From contig NZ_CP093310.2 of the NCBI RefSeq assembly GCF_022631235.3, positions 2,232,001 through 2,296,000 of the forward strand: a DNA stretch of 64,000 bases, in the 5' to 3' direction. Below the pieces are notes generated by a model, which was given only the letters and a program-made list of their open reading frames with translations, did no database searches and was not told the DNA's origin. The DNA is from Psychrobacter raelei (GTDB lineage: Bacteria > Pseudomonadota > Gammaproteobacteria > Pseudomonadales > Moraxellaceae). Shown here one piece after another: positions 28,976-37,224 of this stretch. The first letter of the stretch is position 1; each line of letters opens with the position of its first letter. A program made the position numbers and the translations under genes.

Positions 28976-29323
28976 ATGATGTTTATCACAAAAAAAGTAT
29001 TGCCTCTGTTCGCGCTTGGCGCTTCTGCGGCTATGTTTATCACGCCAGCTCAAGCCTTAGATATCAAGCAAGATCAAATTGATCAGTGCGTCAAAGGTAC
29101 AGTAAGTTATAAAGTAGCGGACAATGCCACAGCCAAAAAATTATGCAGCTGCACCGTCAATGTGCGCAGTAAAATGACTTTGGGTCAAATGTGGGAAATT
29201 GAGAGCTACGCACAAAGTGGTAAAGACCCCTCAAAGTTGTCTTATGCCAAAAACATGCAAAATGAATTACAACAGTGCACCAAAGGCTTAAAGCTTAATC
29301 CCCCTCAAAAACCAAAAGCGTAG
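28976..29323 (+). CDS. Unrecognised small secreted four-cysteine protein
   Basis: A 115-residue protein with a clear signal peptide (cleavage near PAQA-LD, about residue 28). The mature part of about 87 residues has four cysteines (QCVKG, LCSCT, QCTKG), suggesting two disulfides, and a basic Pro/Lys tail. No family is recognised. AAAGGA is 9 bases before the first of two adjacent ATGs. The gene stands alone and is followed by a strong terminator. Confidence 0.78.
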   Translation: MMFITKKVLPLFALGASAAMFITPAQALDIKQDQIDQCVKGTVSYKVADNATAKKLCSCTVNVRSKMTLGQMWEIESYAQSGKDPSKLSYAKNMQNELQQCTKGLKLNPPQKPKA

Positions 29324-29417
29324 TCTTTAAAGGCTAAGTCTTTATGGGCATAGCCTTTAGGGCTTTAATGCGCAGCTAAGCTGTGGATCATTTTTTGACT
29401 ATTGACCTGTTTTAATT

Positions 29418-29443
29418 AGGCTGACCTATGTCAGCCTTTTTTT
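29418..29443 (+). terminator. Terminator after the four-cysteine protein gene
   Basis: Stem AGGCTGAC / GTCAGCCT, loop CTAT, then a run of seven T. Confidence 0.9.
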
Positions 29444-29481
29444 ATACCTTAAAGGTTTACTTAACGCTTACACGCGACGCT

Positions 29482-29510
29482 TTGAGTCATTACTCAATCT
29501 TAGGTAAACT
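29482..29510 (+). promoter_or_regulatory. Possible promoter with overlapping palindrome upstream of bcp
   Basis: TTGAGT (29482-29487) and TAAACT (29505-29510) are 17 bases apart, each 4/6 to the sigma-70 boxes. The -35 overlaps a perfect palindrome TTGAGTcattACTCAA (29482-29497), which could be an operator. No regulator can be named. Confidence 0.35.
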
Positions 29511-29587
29511 ACTCTAAAAACAATAACTGCCTTTTAGATTAATAAATGTAGATGAATAAATTCATTTAAGTAAATAAGGAAAACAAA

Positions 29588-30082
29588 ATGGCCAAACCCA
29601 CTGACGAAATGATTACCCTACCTAACTTCCCAATGCCTATGGTACAAAGCATAGATGATGACATGGTAGAGAGCGAAGTAGTACTTGATCAGTTTGTTGA
29701 GAATATGGAGAAAGGCTTAATTATTTACTTCTATCCACGTGATAATACGCCCGGATGTACCACTCAGGCGACTGACTTTACCGCCAAACTTAGTGAATTT
29801 GATGCGCTTGGCTACGAGGTTATCGGGGTGTCTAGAGACAGTATTGAATCGCATAAGAAATTTATCGAAAAACACCATCTTCAAATTGCGCTCATCAGTG
29901 ATACAGATGAAAATCTTTGCCAGCACTTCGATGTGATTAAAGAAAAAAATATGTATGGCAAAAAAACTCTAGGCCTGGTGCGCTCTGCTTTTGTGTTTGA
30001 TAAAAATGGCACACTGACCCACGCTCAGCGTAATTTGCGTGCTAAGGACTATGCCGATAGACTTCTTGACACCTTATCGTAA
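29588..30082 (+). CDS. bcp: Peroxiredoxin of the Bcp/PrxQ type
   Basis: Thiol peroxidase that reduces hydrogen and organic peroxides. The peroxidatic cysteine is Cys57 in YPRDNTPGCTTQA. The resolving cysteine found five residues later in E. coli Bcp is absent; Cys111 (NLCQHFDV) is the only other cysteine seen and may serve instead. At 164 aa it is a little longer than E. coli Bcp at the N-terminus. AAGGA lies 7 bases before ATG. The oxidoreductase gene that follows after 116 bases may share its expression. Confidence 0.9.
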   Translation: MAKPTDEMITLPNFPMPMVQSIDDDMVESEVVLDQFVENMEKGLIIYFYPRDNTPGCTTQATDFTAKLSEFDALGYEVIGVSRDSIESHKKFIEKHHLQIALISDTDENLCQHFDVIKEKNMYGKKTLGLVRSAFVFDKNGTLTHAQRNLRAKDYADRLLDTLS

Positions 30083-30198
30083 TGGTTATCTTAAATACCT
30101 TGTTTAAGCACAATGCAGTCTTTATAAAAATCTAAGGTATTACCTGTGTTTGCGGCATAGCCTCCATAAATTATTTATAACCTAATACAAGGATTATC

Positions 30199-31746
30199 AT
30201 GACAAAACCTGCAATAGACTCTCAAAAATCCATTCGTTATGTTGATGCTGCTGTGATTGGTGCAGGTACGGCAGGCCATAATGCTTATCGTCAGATTAGC
30301 AAGGTAACAGACAATGTGGTCATCATTAACGAAGGTATCTGGTCAACAACTTGTACCACCATGGGCTGTATGCCCAGCAAGCTGTTAATTGCAGCTGCAG
30401 ATAGAGCGCATCACGCCAACCATTCAGAAGAATTCGGTATTGAAGGCCAAGCTATCATCAATGGCAAACAAGTCATGAAACGGGTGCAGTCAGAAAGAGA
30501 TCGCTTCTCAAGCTTTGCGCTTAAAAATGTCGAGAGTTGGGATGAGAATAATAAAATCTATGGCCGAGCTGTGTTCTTAGAAGATGGCCTGATCGAAGCA
30601 CATACCTCAACCGGCGAGACGCTATACATAAAGGCGGAGCATATTATTATTGCCACTGGCTCCAAACCTTTTGTGCCAGAAGGTTGGAAGCTAACTTTGG
30701 GCGATGCCCTTATCACCTCAGATACAATTTTTGAGCTACCCGATTTGCCAAAGTCGATGGCGGTCGTGGGTGCCGGTGCTATCGGCCTAGAGTTGGCACA
30801 AGCCATGAGCCGATTAGGCGTTGAGGTGGCTGTTTTTAATCGCAGCGAAAATGTCGGCGGTATCAAAGATGAGATTGTCAATCAAAAAGCAATAGACTGC
30901 TTTTCAAAACAGCTGGATTTGCGTCTGGCCACCAACATCCAGAGCGTATCGCGTGATGACAGTGCCAATAGCGCTCAGGCCATCATTAACTACACCGATG
31001 CCCAAGGTAATAGCCAAACTTGGCAAGGTGAAAAAGTTCTAGTAGCTACTGGCCGCCACAATACGTTAGATACTTTCGGCGTCGAGCACTTAGGGGTGCG
31101 TTTGGATGATAAAAATCGTCCGCAAGACATGGACACCATCACCGGCAGGATCAAAGATACCAATGTTTATATCGTTGGCGATGCCAATGCTTATATGCCC
31201 TTATTGCATGTCTCAAGTAATGAAGGTTATTTATCTGGCAAAGAGGTAGCGCTAAAGATCTCAGGGCTATCAGATAAAGTTAGTATGAGTGATGCCATTG
31301 AACACGACCCTGACAGTTCAAAAAACAGCACTCTTTTAAATGATATTGCCCCTGATAAATCACAAACTGTCACCACCCCCATGTCGGTTATATTTACCTC
31401 GCCTCAAATTATGTCGGTTGGACAGACTATAGATGAGATTGAAAAATCTGGCGAAGCTTATGTGGTGGGAGAGGTAAGCTTTGACAATCAAGGTCGTAGC
31501 CGTGTGATGGGCGTGAACTGCGGATTATTACGTATTTATAGCGCTGCCAACACCGGTCTTGTATTAGGCGCAAGTATGGTAGGGCCTGATGCTGAATATC
31601 TTGCCCATATTTTGGCGACCGCCATTACTAATAAAGTAGATATTGATGGCTTACTAGACAGCCCCTTCTACCACCCCACGATACTTGAAGGCCTACGCAC
31701 TGCACTGCGTAATGTCGCCGCTAAGCTAAGAGCCTACCAAGCCTAG
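30199..31746 (+). CDS. Dihydrolipoyl dehydrogenase-like pyridine nucleotide-disulfide oxidoreductase
   Basis: FAD flavoenzyme with the class I redox pair CTTMGC (Cys52, Cys57), an N-terminal FAD motif GAGTAG, a second NAD-binding VGAGAIGLELA, the FAD motif VYIVGDANA, and a C-terminal dimer domain with YHPTILEGL carrying the His-Glu catalytic pair. At 515 aa it is about 40 residues longer than E. coli Lpd. Part of the extra is a Ser/Asp-rich insertion before the dimer domain (about 360-395). No E1 or E2 genes are adjacent, so it may serve another disulfide substrate rather than a 2-oxoacid complex. It follows bcp, hinting at redox defence. Confidence 0.88.
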   Translation: MTKPAIDSQKSIRYVDAAVIGAGTAGHNAYRQISKVTDNVVIINEGIWSTTCTTMGCMPSKLLIAAADRAHHANHSEEFGIEGQAIINGKQVMKRVQSERDRFSSFALKNVESWDENNKIYGRAVFLEDGLIEAHTSTGETLYIKAEHIIIATGSKPFVPEGWKLTLGDALITSDTIFELPDLPKSMAVVGAGAIGLELAQAMSRLGVEVAVFNRSENVGGIKDEIVNQKAIDCFSKQLDLRLATNIQSVSRDDSANSAQAIINYTDAQGNSQTWQGEKVLVATGRHNTLDTFGVEHLGVRLDDKNRPQDMDTITGRIKDTNVYIVGDANAYMPLLHVSSNEGYLSGKEVALKISGLSDKVSMSDAIEHDPDSSKNSTLLNDIAPDKSQTVTTPMSVIFTSPQIMSVGQTIDEIEKSGEAYVVGEVSFDNQGRSRVMGVNCGLLRIYSAANTGLVLGASMVGPDAEYLAHILATAITNKVDIDGLLDSPFYHPTILEGLRTALRNVAAKLRAYQA

Positions 31747-31782
31747 TATAATAAACACGTATTGTGCTATTCTTGACTTCCT

Positions 31783-31802
31783 CCCCTCGCTAAACCGAGG
31801 GG
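31783..31802 (-). repeat. Right-end hairpin of the tnpB element
   Basis: CCCCTCG / CGAGGGG stem with a 6-base loop, overlapping the last codons of tnpB. In this family the region forms the scaffold end of the right-end (omega) guide RNA, so such an RNA probably starts inside tnpB and runs past this hairpin. Confidence 0.7.
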
Positions 31803-32896
31803 ATTCCTACAGCTAGACGGTCAAGCCCGACCGCAAGGATGTTCTTAGCAGCATTAATATCTCTATCATGCCATGTGCCACACTCAGCACACCTCCATCC
31901 TCTTATTCCAAGTCCCGCTCTACCTTTCGGACTACTATCACTTATTTTAAGACAGTGCGAACAGGTTTGGGTAGTGTAACTCTCATTTACTATCTCAAGC
32001 TGACAACCTGCATACTTGCATTTATAGTCCAGTTGTCTTTTGAGTTCAAACCATCCTGCATCGTATGTTGATTTAGCTAGGTTGGTTTTTTTACTAGTGA
32101 ATGAGCGTGATTTAACATCACCAACCACAATCAAGGTATTATCCTTAACTAATTGGGTGGTGAATTTGTGTATGGCATCTAATCTTGAGTTTTTGATTTT
32201 GGCGTGGATTGCTTTCACCCGCTGTTTGTTTTTCGCTCTTTGAGCTATTGCAAGCTTTTTAGCCCACTTTTGCGTTTGTTTGGTTGTCAGCTTGTCACCG
32301 TTTGAGGTGGTAGCAGATTCCTTTAAGCCTAAGTCAATACCAACGCTGCCTTTGCCACTTGCTTGTCTAGGAAAGTCTTTGACGGTAATACAGGCATACC
32401 AACGATGACGGCTGTCTTGCACTATCTCAAGCGTATTAATTTGATACAAAGACAAATTGTAGCTATCAAATACGTCTATGATTACCTTTTGACCTTTACA
32501 GAGCGATAGCTGTATGGTTGATTTCAGTGCCTTTTTGCCTGTCTGTCTTGTATGTAGATACTTGATAGCAGACTTTTTAAAAGGTATCCAACCAAGCGAT
32601 TTGCGTTTGGCATCGGGTCGGTTGGTGCGCCAATTAAGTTTGGCTTTTTTAAATTGTTTACGAGATTTGGCATGAGTCTCGTTAATGGCTTGCAAAGTTT
32701 GCGAGTGCAAGCCTAAATACTCACCACTGCCTTTGGTGTATTGGCTTAAATCATAGGCCGAAAAGTACTTACCTGTGCGTCTTAAATGCTCAAAGCTTAA
32801 CGCATTAACATAGTTCCACGCATAGTTAACACTCCCAGCTAGTTTGTTTAGCTGGTTTACGTGTTTGTCTTTGATGCGTAGCTTGAGGGTTTTCAT
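31790..32896 (-). CDS. tnpB: RNA-guided endonuclease TnpB
   Basis: Relative and ancestor type of Cas12. The 368-residue protein has the N-terminal helix-turn-helix/wedge region, a RuvC-I aspartate (GIDLG, Asp188), a zinc finger with cysteine pairs at 312/315 and 336/339, and RuvC-III DRDINAAKN (Asp346). The segment that usually reads xxxEDL here reads VVGD (Gly259-Asp260), so the standard RuvC-II glutamate is missing; Glu284 in WFELKRQL is a candidate replacement. The frame is intact. A TTGCAA-N17-CATACT promoter lies upstream. Confidence 0.93.
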   Translation of the reverse strand: MKTLKLRIKDKHVNQLNKLAGSVNYAWNYVNALSFEHLRRTGKYFSAYDLSQYTKGSGEYLGLHSQTLQAINETHAKSRKQFKKAKLNWRTNRPDAKRKSLGWIPFKKSAIKYLHTRQTGKKALKSTIQLSLCKGQKVIIDVFDSYNLSLYQINTLEIVQDSRHRWYACITVKDFPRQASGKGSVGIDLGLKESATTSNGDKLTTKQTQKWAKKLAIAQRAKNKQRVKAIHAKIKNSRLDAIHKFTTQLVKDNTLIVVGDVKSRSFTSKKTNLAKSTYDAGWFELKRQLDYKCKYAGCQLEIVNESYTTQTCSHCLKISDSSPKGRAGLGIRGWRCAECGTWHDRDINAAKNILAVGLDRLAVGIPSV

Positions 32897-32902
32897 AGGG
32901 TT

Positions 32903-32931
32903 AGTATGGCGAGGTTAATTTTAACTTGCAA
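32903..32931 (-). promoter_or_regulatory. Possible tnpB promoter
   Basis: On the minus strand TTGCAA (32931-32926) is 17 bases from CATACT (32908-32903), which ends 6 bases before the tnpB ATG. If used, tnpB mRNA would be nearly leaderless; no ribosome binding site is seen. Confidence 0.4.
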
Positions 32932-32960
32932 TACTTTAAGTACTAATCACGACAGTGTGT

Positions 32961-33004
32961 GTCGCCTTATATCCACCCCCTGAAGTAGGTGGTTTTAAGG
33001 CGAC
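32961..33004 (-). repeat. Left-end hairpin of the tnpB element
   Basis: Outer stem GTCGCCTTA / TAAGGCGAC and inner stem CCACC / GGTGG form a long imperfect hairpin, as expected at the left end of an IS200/IS605-family element. Confidence 0.75.
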
Positions 33005-33015
33005 CGGTGATAAAG

Positions 33016-33043
33016 ACACTCTAACTATAGGGTGTTTTTTTAT
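33016..33043 (+). terminator. Terminator probably belonging to the lipoamide-dehydrogenase-like gene
   Basis: Stem ACACTCTA / TAGGGTGT (one G-T pair), loop ACTA, then seven T. It sits just outside the left end of the tnpB element. The nearest upstream plus-strand gene ends at 31746, so without the element the hairpin would lie about 30-40 bases after that stop. Confidence 0.75.
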
Positions 33044-33193
33044 AGCAGGGTATTTTGTATAGCAGGATGTTTTTATAGATAGTGCATAAGCGCATCGCAA
33101 GATGGTCTCAACTTATCTCATTTTGTTGTATATTACTACTTTAAAACCAAGAATCCTAACTGCTCCAAATACTCACGATTTATAGGAAGTGCA

Positions 33194-34366
33194 ATGGCAA
33201 AAGAGACCGGCTCAAAGATTAGCGCATTTTTTCAAGAAATTATGCACGACTTATATTCGAGCTTATATCTTGCCATCGGTGGTGATCTAGAAGAAGAGAC
33301 CCATGACTGGGCATCACGTGGTGCTGAACTGGCCAGTACCACCATTAAGATTATTATCCTACTGGCTATTCTTGGCTGTCTATATTGGCTGTTTATCTAT
33401 ATGATTAAACACAATAAAGAGCGGTTAAAGCTTAGCGACAAGCGTATGAGTATTGCCCGCTCCACCATCCGCTACATTTGGGTGGTCAGCTGCCTTATAG
33501 CGGTAATGAGTCAGATTAATATTGAGCCATCCACTGTCAAAGCCACAGCCAAGGCCAGTATTTGGGCCGGTATCTATTATGTGCTATGGACCTCCTCTGA
33601 GCAGGTGATTAGCCGTGTGCTTAAGCATTACGGCCTCAATGCCTCTATTGAGCAATTGCTTAAAAATGTATTTTCTGTGCTTATTGTGGTATTAGGTCTG
33701 GCCAGCGTCATGGCACAGTTTGGTTTCGATATTGTCTCCTTGGTTGCAGGTTTAGGTATTGTCGGTTTGGCAGTGGGTTTTGCGGCGCAGTCTACGATTG
33801 CTAACTTTATTTCAGGTATTACCATCTTGCTTGAACAGTCCTTTCAGGTCGGTGACTGGATTAGTCTTGGTGATAAAGAAGGACGTGTGATTGTTATCTC
33901 CTTGCGTACGACTCATATTTTAACCCGGGATAACATTACAATTATCATCCCCAATGCGACAGTCGCCTCATCCGAGGTGACTAACTTAACCTCCAAAAAC
34001 TTTATTCGTTTTGATATTCAAGCTCGCATTGCCCTAGAAGCAGATATAGAAGCGGCACGCCAAGTCATTCTTAATGTTATCAGTGATATGGATAACATTC
34101 TTAAACGCCCTGAGCCGTCTGCTACCATTGATCATATTAGTGATTTTGGTGCGGTATTTATTGTGCGTTTTTGGGTCACGCCAGCAGCAGTACCACGTAT
34201 TCCGCGTATTAAAGAGGCGCTACATGAGCAAATCAAAACTCAGCTACAAGCGGCAGATATTGCTATCCCCTATCCGCATATGCGCATCTTAATGCCCAAA
34301 GATGTGGATTATCCCATTGATACCAAGCCCTTCGAGGTCACCACCCATATCAGCGATAAAAAATAG
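33194..34366 (+). CDS. MscS family mechanosensitive ion channel
   Basis: Inner-membrane channel of 390 aa that opens on hypo-osmotic stress. It has helices at about 48-70, 90-108 and 118-136, then the pore helix region with VAGLGIVGLAVGFAAQS, the Gly/Ala-packed MscS TM3 signature, continuing into the beta domain GDWISLGDKEGRVI and RTTHILTRDN, with a C-terminal alpha/beta domain. The N-terminal extension before the first helix is about 45 residues and charged. AGGAAG lies before the ATG. It stands alone downstream of the tnpB element. Confidence 0.93.
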   Translation: MAKETGSKISAFFQEIMHDLYSSLYLAIGGDLEEETHDWASRGAELASTTIKIIILLAILGCLYWLFIYMIKHNKERLKLSDKRMSIARSTIRYIWVVSCLIAVMSQINIEPSTVKATAKASIWAGIYYVLWTSSEQVISRVLKHYGLNASIEQLLKNVFSVLIVVLGLASVMAQFGFDIVSLVAGLGIVGLAVGFAAQSTIANFISGITILLEQSFQVGDWISLGDKEGRVIVISLRTTHILTRDNITIIIPNATVASSEVTNLTSKNFIRFDIQARIALEADIEAARQVILNVISDMDNILKRPEPSATIDHISDFGAVFIVRFWVTPAAVPRIPRIKEALHEQIKTQLQAADIAIPYPHMRILMPKDVDYPIDTKPFEVTTHISDKK

Positions 34367-34644
34367 CACAGCACATCAGTACAAAACAACGTGTCATGAC
34401 CTCTAAATAAAGGCAGGGAGGTTTTGCCCAAATGGGTGAAAAGTATGTCAACGGACAGATTAATTTGCAGTGCCTTGCCAGCGATTGTGTTAAAATCACT
34501 GACCATAAATACTGGTTTAAATCACCACACCCCTTATAACAACCTCTTAGCTTAACTCATACTTTAAATCTGCATCCTCTCGTCAATTCAATATCATTGA
34601 ATGGGCTGGTGCATGACTAAGCAACACAAACGTAAAGGCCACCT

Positions 34645-37065
34645 ATGTCCACCCCTACATCCGAAAATACCCCCTTAACCACCAACGCAACAGACGATAC
34701 TCCATCCAGCACACGCTATGATATTGTTATCACTTGTGCCGACGGCTTAGAAGCACCTTTGCAAACAGAGCTGAGTCACATGGATATCGTCAGTGACATC
34801 AAAAGTACGGGGCGTCTGAGTGTCTCGGCCACGTTAGAGCAGGTGTATCGTATATGTCTGTGGTCACGTGTCGCCTCACGGGTATTACTACCACTCAAAA
34901 AGCGTAATATTAATAAAGAATACGATGTTGCTGAGCAGCTAAATGGCCTTGCAAAGACCATTGATTGGACCCAGTGGTTTGGGCTCGATAATACCTTTGC
35001 GATTCGCATGAGCGTTGATAAAAGAGTTCAAGTGAGCCAGCAGTTTGCGATGCTGCGTATCAAAGATGCCATTGCCGATACATTCACCGAGAAGCTCGAT
35101 GCCCGCCCTGATGTTGACAGCAATCATCCAGATTTTCCGATTTATGCCACGGTGAATGACAAACAGGCAGAGATTTTTTTAGACTTATCGGGTACCAGCT
35201 TGCACCGCCGTGGCTACCGTGTCGCCATGACAGATGCACCGCTAAAAGAGAACTTAGCTGCAGGCCTACTGTACAGCGTGGGCTGGCATAAAACCAAAAA
35301 CAGCTACAGCGCTCTCATTGACCCGATGTGTGGCTCAGGTACCTTTATTATCGAAGCGCTACTGATGCAGTGCGACTATGCGGTGGGCATCGATAAAGCA
35401 GAATCACAATTTGGTTTTTATCACTGGCATGAGCACAACTCTGAGCTGTGGCAGCAGTGTGTCAATGAGGCACAACAGCGCTTTCATACGGGCTTAGAAA
35501 AAGCCGCCTCAGGTAAATTGCCAACGATTATGGGCTTCGATGCTGATGCTGGCGCGATTAAAGCCACCCACAAAAACTTAATTGCCGCAGGCCTTATTGA
35601 GATTATTCCACATTTGACCTTAGAGCAGCGTCCGCTGTCACAGCTAAAGATAGCTTTGGCCAAACCGCTATTAGACCGTAAGCTAAAACGTCCTTTGGTG
35701 ATTACCAACCCGCCTTATGGCGAGCGTTTGGGCGAAAGTGACTTTATTAAGCCCTTGTATCAAGGCCTAGGTTTGACTTTAAAAGAGATTTTTGCCAAAC
35801 AAAAATATCAACCTATTCTGGGTCTGCTTGCCGCTCATGTCGAACAAGCTGACGTGCTGCCTATTGAAGACCCGCAAACTTTGCGCTGTCATAATGGCGC
35901 CATTACCGTGTATTTCCGTCATGGTCAGCTGATCCGCAAAGAGGGCGAAAGCCTAATCACCCGCTTTGAGAAAACCGAAATTAAAGTGGATGAAGCGCAA
36001 GATTTCGTCAACCGTCTTCAAAAGAATGTGAACCATCTAAAAAAACTGGCTGCCAAAGAAGATGTGACCAACTTGCGTGTTTATGATGCAGATTTGCCCG
36101 ACTATAAAGTGGCCATTGATGTTTATGGCGACTATGTCCATGTGCAAGAGTGGGCTCCGCCGAAGAGTATTCCACCAGAAACTGCTCGCAAACGCTTTAA
36201 TCTTGCGCTCATGGGTATCCGTGAAGTGTTTGGCATCAACCGAGAGCAAATCTTTATCAAGACCCGTGCTCGACAAGTGGGTAACACTCAATATGGCAAC
36301 CCTGAAGCCAGCGCTCAATCTAAAGAGTCAAAAAATGCCCCAGAGCTTAAAAAGGACAACCGCAATCGCTATAAAGGCAATAAGTTTCAGCAAGCCCGTG
36401 AAGAGGCCAAGCGCCAAGAAGCTCAGCGTCTGGCACAAAAGAAACGTAAAATGCATGTGGTGCAAGAAGACGGCGCTTACTTTTATGTTAACTTCACCGA
36501 TTATCTAGATACCGGCCTGTTTATTGACCACAGAAATATGCGTAGTATGATTCGCTCTGCTAGCCGCGGTGCGGATGTATTAAACTTATTTGCTTATACC
36601 TGTACTGCCAGTGTTCACGCCGCACTTGGCGGGGCAAAATCAGTGACCAGTGTCGATTTATCGCAAAACTATCTGGACTGGGGCAAACAAAACTTTGCGC
36701 TAAATGGTCTAGATGTGACCACCAGCCGTTATCAGTTTATTGCCTCTGATATCTTTGACTGGATTAAAGACAATACCGATCAGTTTGATGTGATATTTAT
36801 CGATCCACCAACGTTCTCAAACTCAAAGAAGTTCCAAGGGACATTTGATGTGCAACGTGACCACACAGCACTGATTAACCGTGCCATGAACCGTTTGGCT
36901 AATGGTGGTGTGATTTACTTCTCTAATAACTTTACTAAGTTTGAGTTAGATGAAACGCTGTATGATCGTTATGAAGTCACTGAGATTACCAGTGAAACCA
37001 TTGGTTTTGACTTTAATCCCAAAAAGCCAATTCACCACAGTTTTGAGATTCGTCATAAGCTTTAA
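34645..37065 (+). CDS. rlmL: Bifunctional 23S rRNA methyltransferase RlmKL
   Basis: Fusion enzyme that makes m2G2445 and m7G2069 in 23S rRNA. The N-terminal half has a THUMP domain (about 55-170) and the RlmL methyltransferase with DPMCGSGTF and NPPYGER (Asn355). The C-terminal half is the RlmK methyltransferase with VLNLFAYTC, VDLS and DPPTFSNSKK (Asp720). A basic hinge of about 45 residues rich in Lys, Arg and Gln lies around 545-600. At 806 aa it is about 100 longer than E. coli RlmL. The ATG follows AAGG. Confidence 0.96.
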   Translation: MSTPTSENTPLTTNATDDTPSSTRYDIVITCADGLEAPLQTELSHMDIVSDIKSTGRLSVSATLEQVYRICLWSRVASRVLLPLKKRNINKEYDVAEQLNGLAKTIDWTQWFGLDNTFAIRMSVDKRVQVSQQFAMLRIKDAIADTFTEKLDARPDVDSNHPDFPIYATVNDKQAEIFLDLSGTSLHRRGYRVAMTDAPLKENLAAGLLYSVGWHKTKNSYSALIDPMCGSGTFIIEALLMQCDYAVGIDKAESQFGFYHWHEHNSELWQQCVNEAQQRFHTGLEKAASGKLPTIMGFDADAGAIKATHKNLIAAGLIEIIPHLTLEQRPLSQLKIALAKPLLDRKLKRPLVITNPPYGERLGESDFIKPLYQGLGLTLKEIFAKQKYQPILGLLAAHVEQADVLPIEDPQTLRCHNGAITVYFRHGQLIRKEGESLITRFEKTEIKVDEAQDFVNRLQKNVNHLKKLAAKEDVTNLRVYDADLPDYKVAIDVYGDYVHVQEWAPPKSIPPETARKRFNLALMGIREVFGINREQIFIKTRARQVGNTQYGNPEASAQSKESKNAPELKKDNRNRYKGNKFQQAREEAKRQEAQRLAQKKRKMHVVQEDGAYFYVNFTDYLDTGLFIDHRNMRSMIRSASRGADVLNLFAYTCTASVHAALGGAKSVTSVDLSQNYLDWGKQNFALNGLDVTTSRYQFIASDIFDWIKDNTDQFDVIFIDPPTFSNSKKFQGTFDVQRDHTALINRAMNRLANGGVIYFSNNFTKFELDETLYDRYEVTEITSETIGFDFNPKKPIHHSFEIRHKL

Positions 37066-37095
37066 AAATTGGTGATAGCACTTTACACATAAATA

Positions 37096-37126
37096 AAGCC
37101 CCGTTAGTTAGCTAGCGGGGCTTCTT
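37096..37126 (+). terminator. Terminator after rlmKL
   Basis: 12-bp stem AAGCCCCGTTAG / CTAGCGGGGCTT (one G-T pair), loop TTAG, followed by CTTTA. Confidence 0.83.
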
Positions 37127-37224
37127 TAGCTTTGTGATGACCATATCTGTTATTCATGCGATTATATTTGTTTTAATAATAATGTATTCTAGGCTCATTG
37201 CTATGATTCGCTAGGAATACTTTT

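Larger units (their letters stand above)
31773..33010 (-). mobile_element. tnpB-only IS200/IS605-type (IS1341-like) element
   Basis: About 1.24 kb. It carries tnpB only, with subterminal hairpins at both ends: the right-end hairpin (31783-31802) overlaps the tnpB stop, and the left-end hairpin (32961-33004) lies upstream of tnpB. The right end, read on the minus strand, finishes GGAAGTCAA, as in ISDra2-like elements that end in TCAA. The left boundary near 33005-33012 is estimated. No terminal inverted repeats or target duplication are expected in this family, and no tnpA is present, so movement would need a transposase in trans. Confidence 0.8.
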
